Positions 45,557 to 45,609 of a stretch of DNA of 45,609 nucleotides are shown here, piece by piece (positions within the stretch are counted from its first letter, which is position 1; the number at the start of each line of letters is the position of its first letter). This DNA comes from Methylophaga sulfidovorans. Its GTDB lineage: Bacteria; Pseudomonadota; Gammaproteobacteria; Nitrosococcales; Methylophagaceae. The notes beneath the pieces are model-generated. The model made no database searches and was not told the DNA's origin. It saw only the letters and a list, made by a program, of their open reading frames with translations. The DNA is taken from positions 1-45,609 of the forward strand of contig NZ_FOSH01000021.1 in assembly GCF_900114205.1 (NCBI RefSeq). Direction: 5' to 3'. A program made the translations under genes and the position numbers.

Positions 45557-45609
45557 ATGAGAAAAAGCCGATTGAGCTGGTACAAGCAACAGCGATTAAT
45601 TGAGTTATT
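45557..45609 (+). CDS. IS transposase, N-terminal fragment (IS1595-like)
   Basis: ATG 45557 opens a frame that runs off the window after 17 codons: M-R-K-S-R-L-S-W-Y-K-Q-Q-R-L-I-E-L. This resembles the usual N-terminus of IS1595-family transposases (short basic start, then Y-K-Q-x-x-L-I-E). Identity is supported by the terminal repeat just upstream. The catalytic region is outside the window. Confidence 0.65.
   Translation, partial: MRKSRLSWYKQQRLIEL

Larger units (their letters stand above)
45516..45609 (+). mobile_element. Left end of a second IS1595-type element, inserted in mscS (partial)
   Basis: Starts with the 17-bp repeat GGGGCTGATCCAGATAA, followed by a 24-nt leader and the transposase start. 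It has the same orientation as the IS end at the window's left edge. The element continues beyond the window. Confidence 0.82.

Noticed and set aside
1-45609. A 45-kb composite transposon bounded by two directly oriented IS copies
   Set aside because: The interior is core chromosome (metG, purL, sdhCAB, pepN, apbC, dcd). The flanking 8-mers differ, and both IS copies are cut by the window edges, which fits repeat-limited assembly better.
1-45609. CRISPR arrays, tRNA or rRNA genes
   Set aside because: I saw no regularly spaced repeats, no tRNA cloverleaf sequence and no rRNA-like stretch. Intergenic regions are short.

Overview
This window looks like a chromosomal segment from a gammaproteobacterium of moderate GC (low-to-mid 40s percent by eye). 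Housekeeping genes (metG, purL, mrp/apbC, dcd, pepN), type IV pilus, chemotaxis and c-di-GMP genes, SelO, a rimB-rimK-rimC set and a pseudoazurin all have a gammaproteobacterial flavour. A marine, Methylophaga-like organism would fit, but that placement is inference from gene content and style only.

Layout. Positions 1-95 are the right end of an IS1595-type insertion sequence (tail of the transposase plus a 17-bp terminal repeat). 45516-45609 is the left end of a second copy in the same orientation (the same 17 bp inverted, plus the transposase start), inserted into a mechanosensitive channel gene. Next to the left IS lie a PQQ-type sugar dehydrogenase, SelO and a DUF457 membrane protein (all minus strand). 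At 4.1-8.0 kb is a probable protein/pilus modification cluster: a TPR 2-oxoglutarate/iron oxygenase, a PglL-type O-oligosaccharyltransferase and a type IV pilin. The pilin has a sigma-54-like promoter and phased PilR-like sites upstream. metG converges on the pilin. At 10.3-14.0 kb is a type-B succinate:quinone oxidoreductase operon (sdhC-A-B) led by a small TPR protein. At 14.1-16.5 kb is rimB-rimK-rimC (ribosomal protein S6 glutamylation). At 16.7-21.9 kb is a self-contained arginine-to-spermidine operon using the carboxyspermidine route: speA, carboxynorspermidine dehydrogenase, nspC, speB. It is followed by a SnoaL-like protein, a GNAT and a nitrilase-fold amidase (22.0-24.0 kb).

At 24.1-30.6 kb come mrp/apbC and a tightly packed run: dcd, a WD40 lipoprotein, a YqfO/NIF3-like protein, pepN, a HIT protein and DUF2835. 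It converges, with overlapping stop codons, on a minus-strand sensory operon (30.6-35.1 kb): small phosphate-binding-like periplasmic protein, porin-like outer membrane protein, and a membrane GGDEF-EAL protein. An RDD protein and purL follow.

The last part holds a methyl-accepting chemotaxis protein gene with an in-frame TAA at codon 45, despite an intact Shine-Dalgarno and a good sigma-28 promoter, so it is either a fresh pseudogene or a sequence error. Then come a 7TMR-DISM diguanylate cyclase, a pseudoazurin and the IS-truncated mscS gene. The most notable signals are the paired IS ends, the interrupted chemoreceptor, the oxygenase/PglL/pilin cluster with its regulatory sites, and the TPR gene fused into the type-B SQR operon. 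I saw no CRISPR array, rRNA, tRNA or phage genes.
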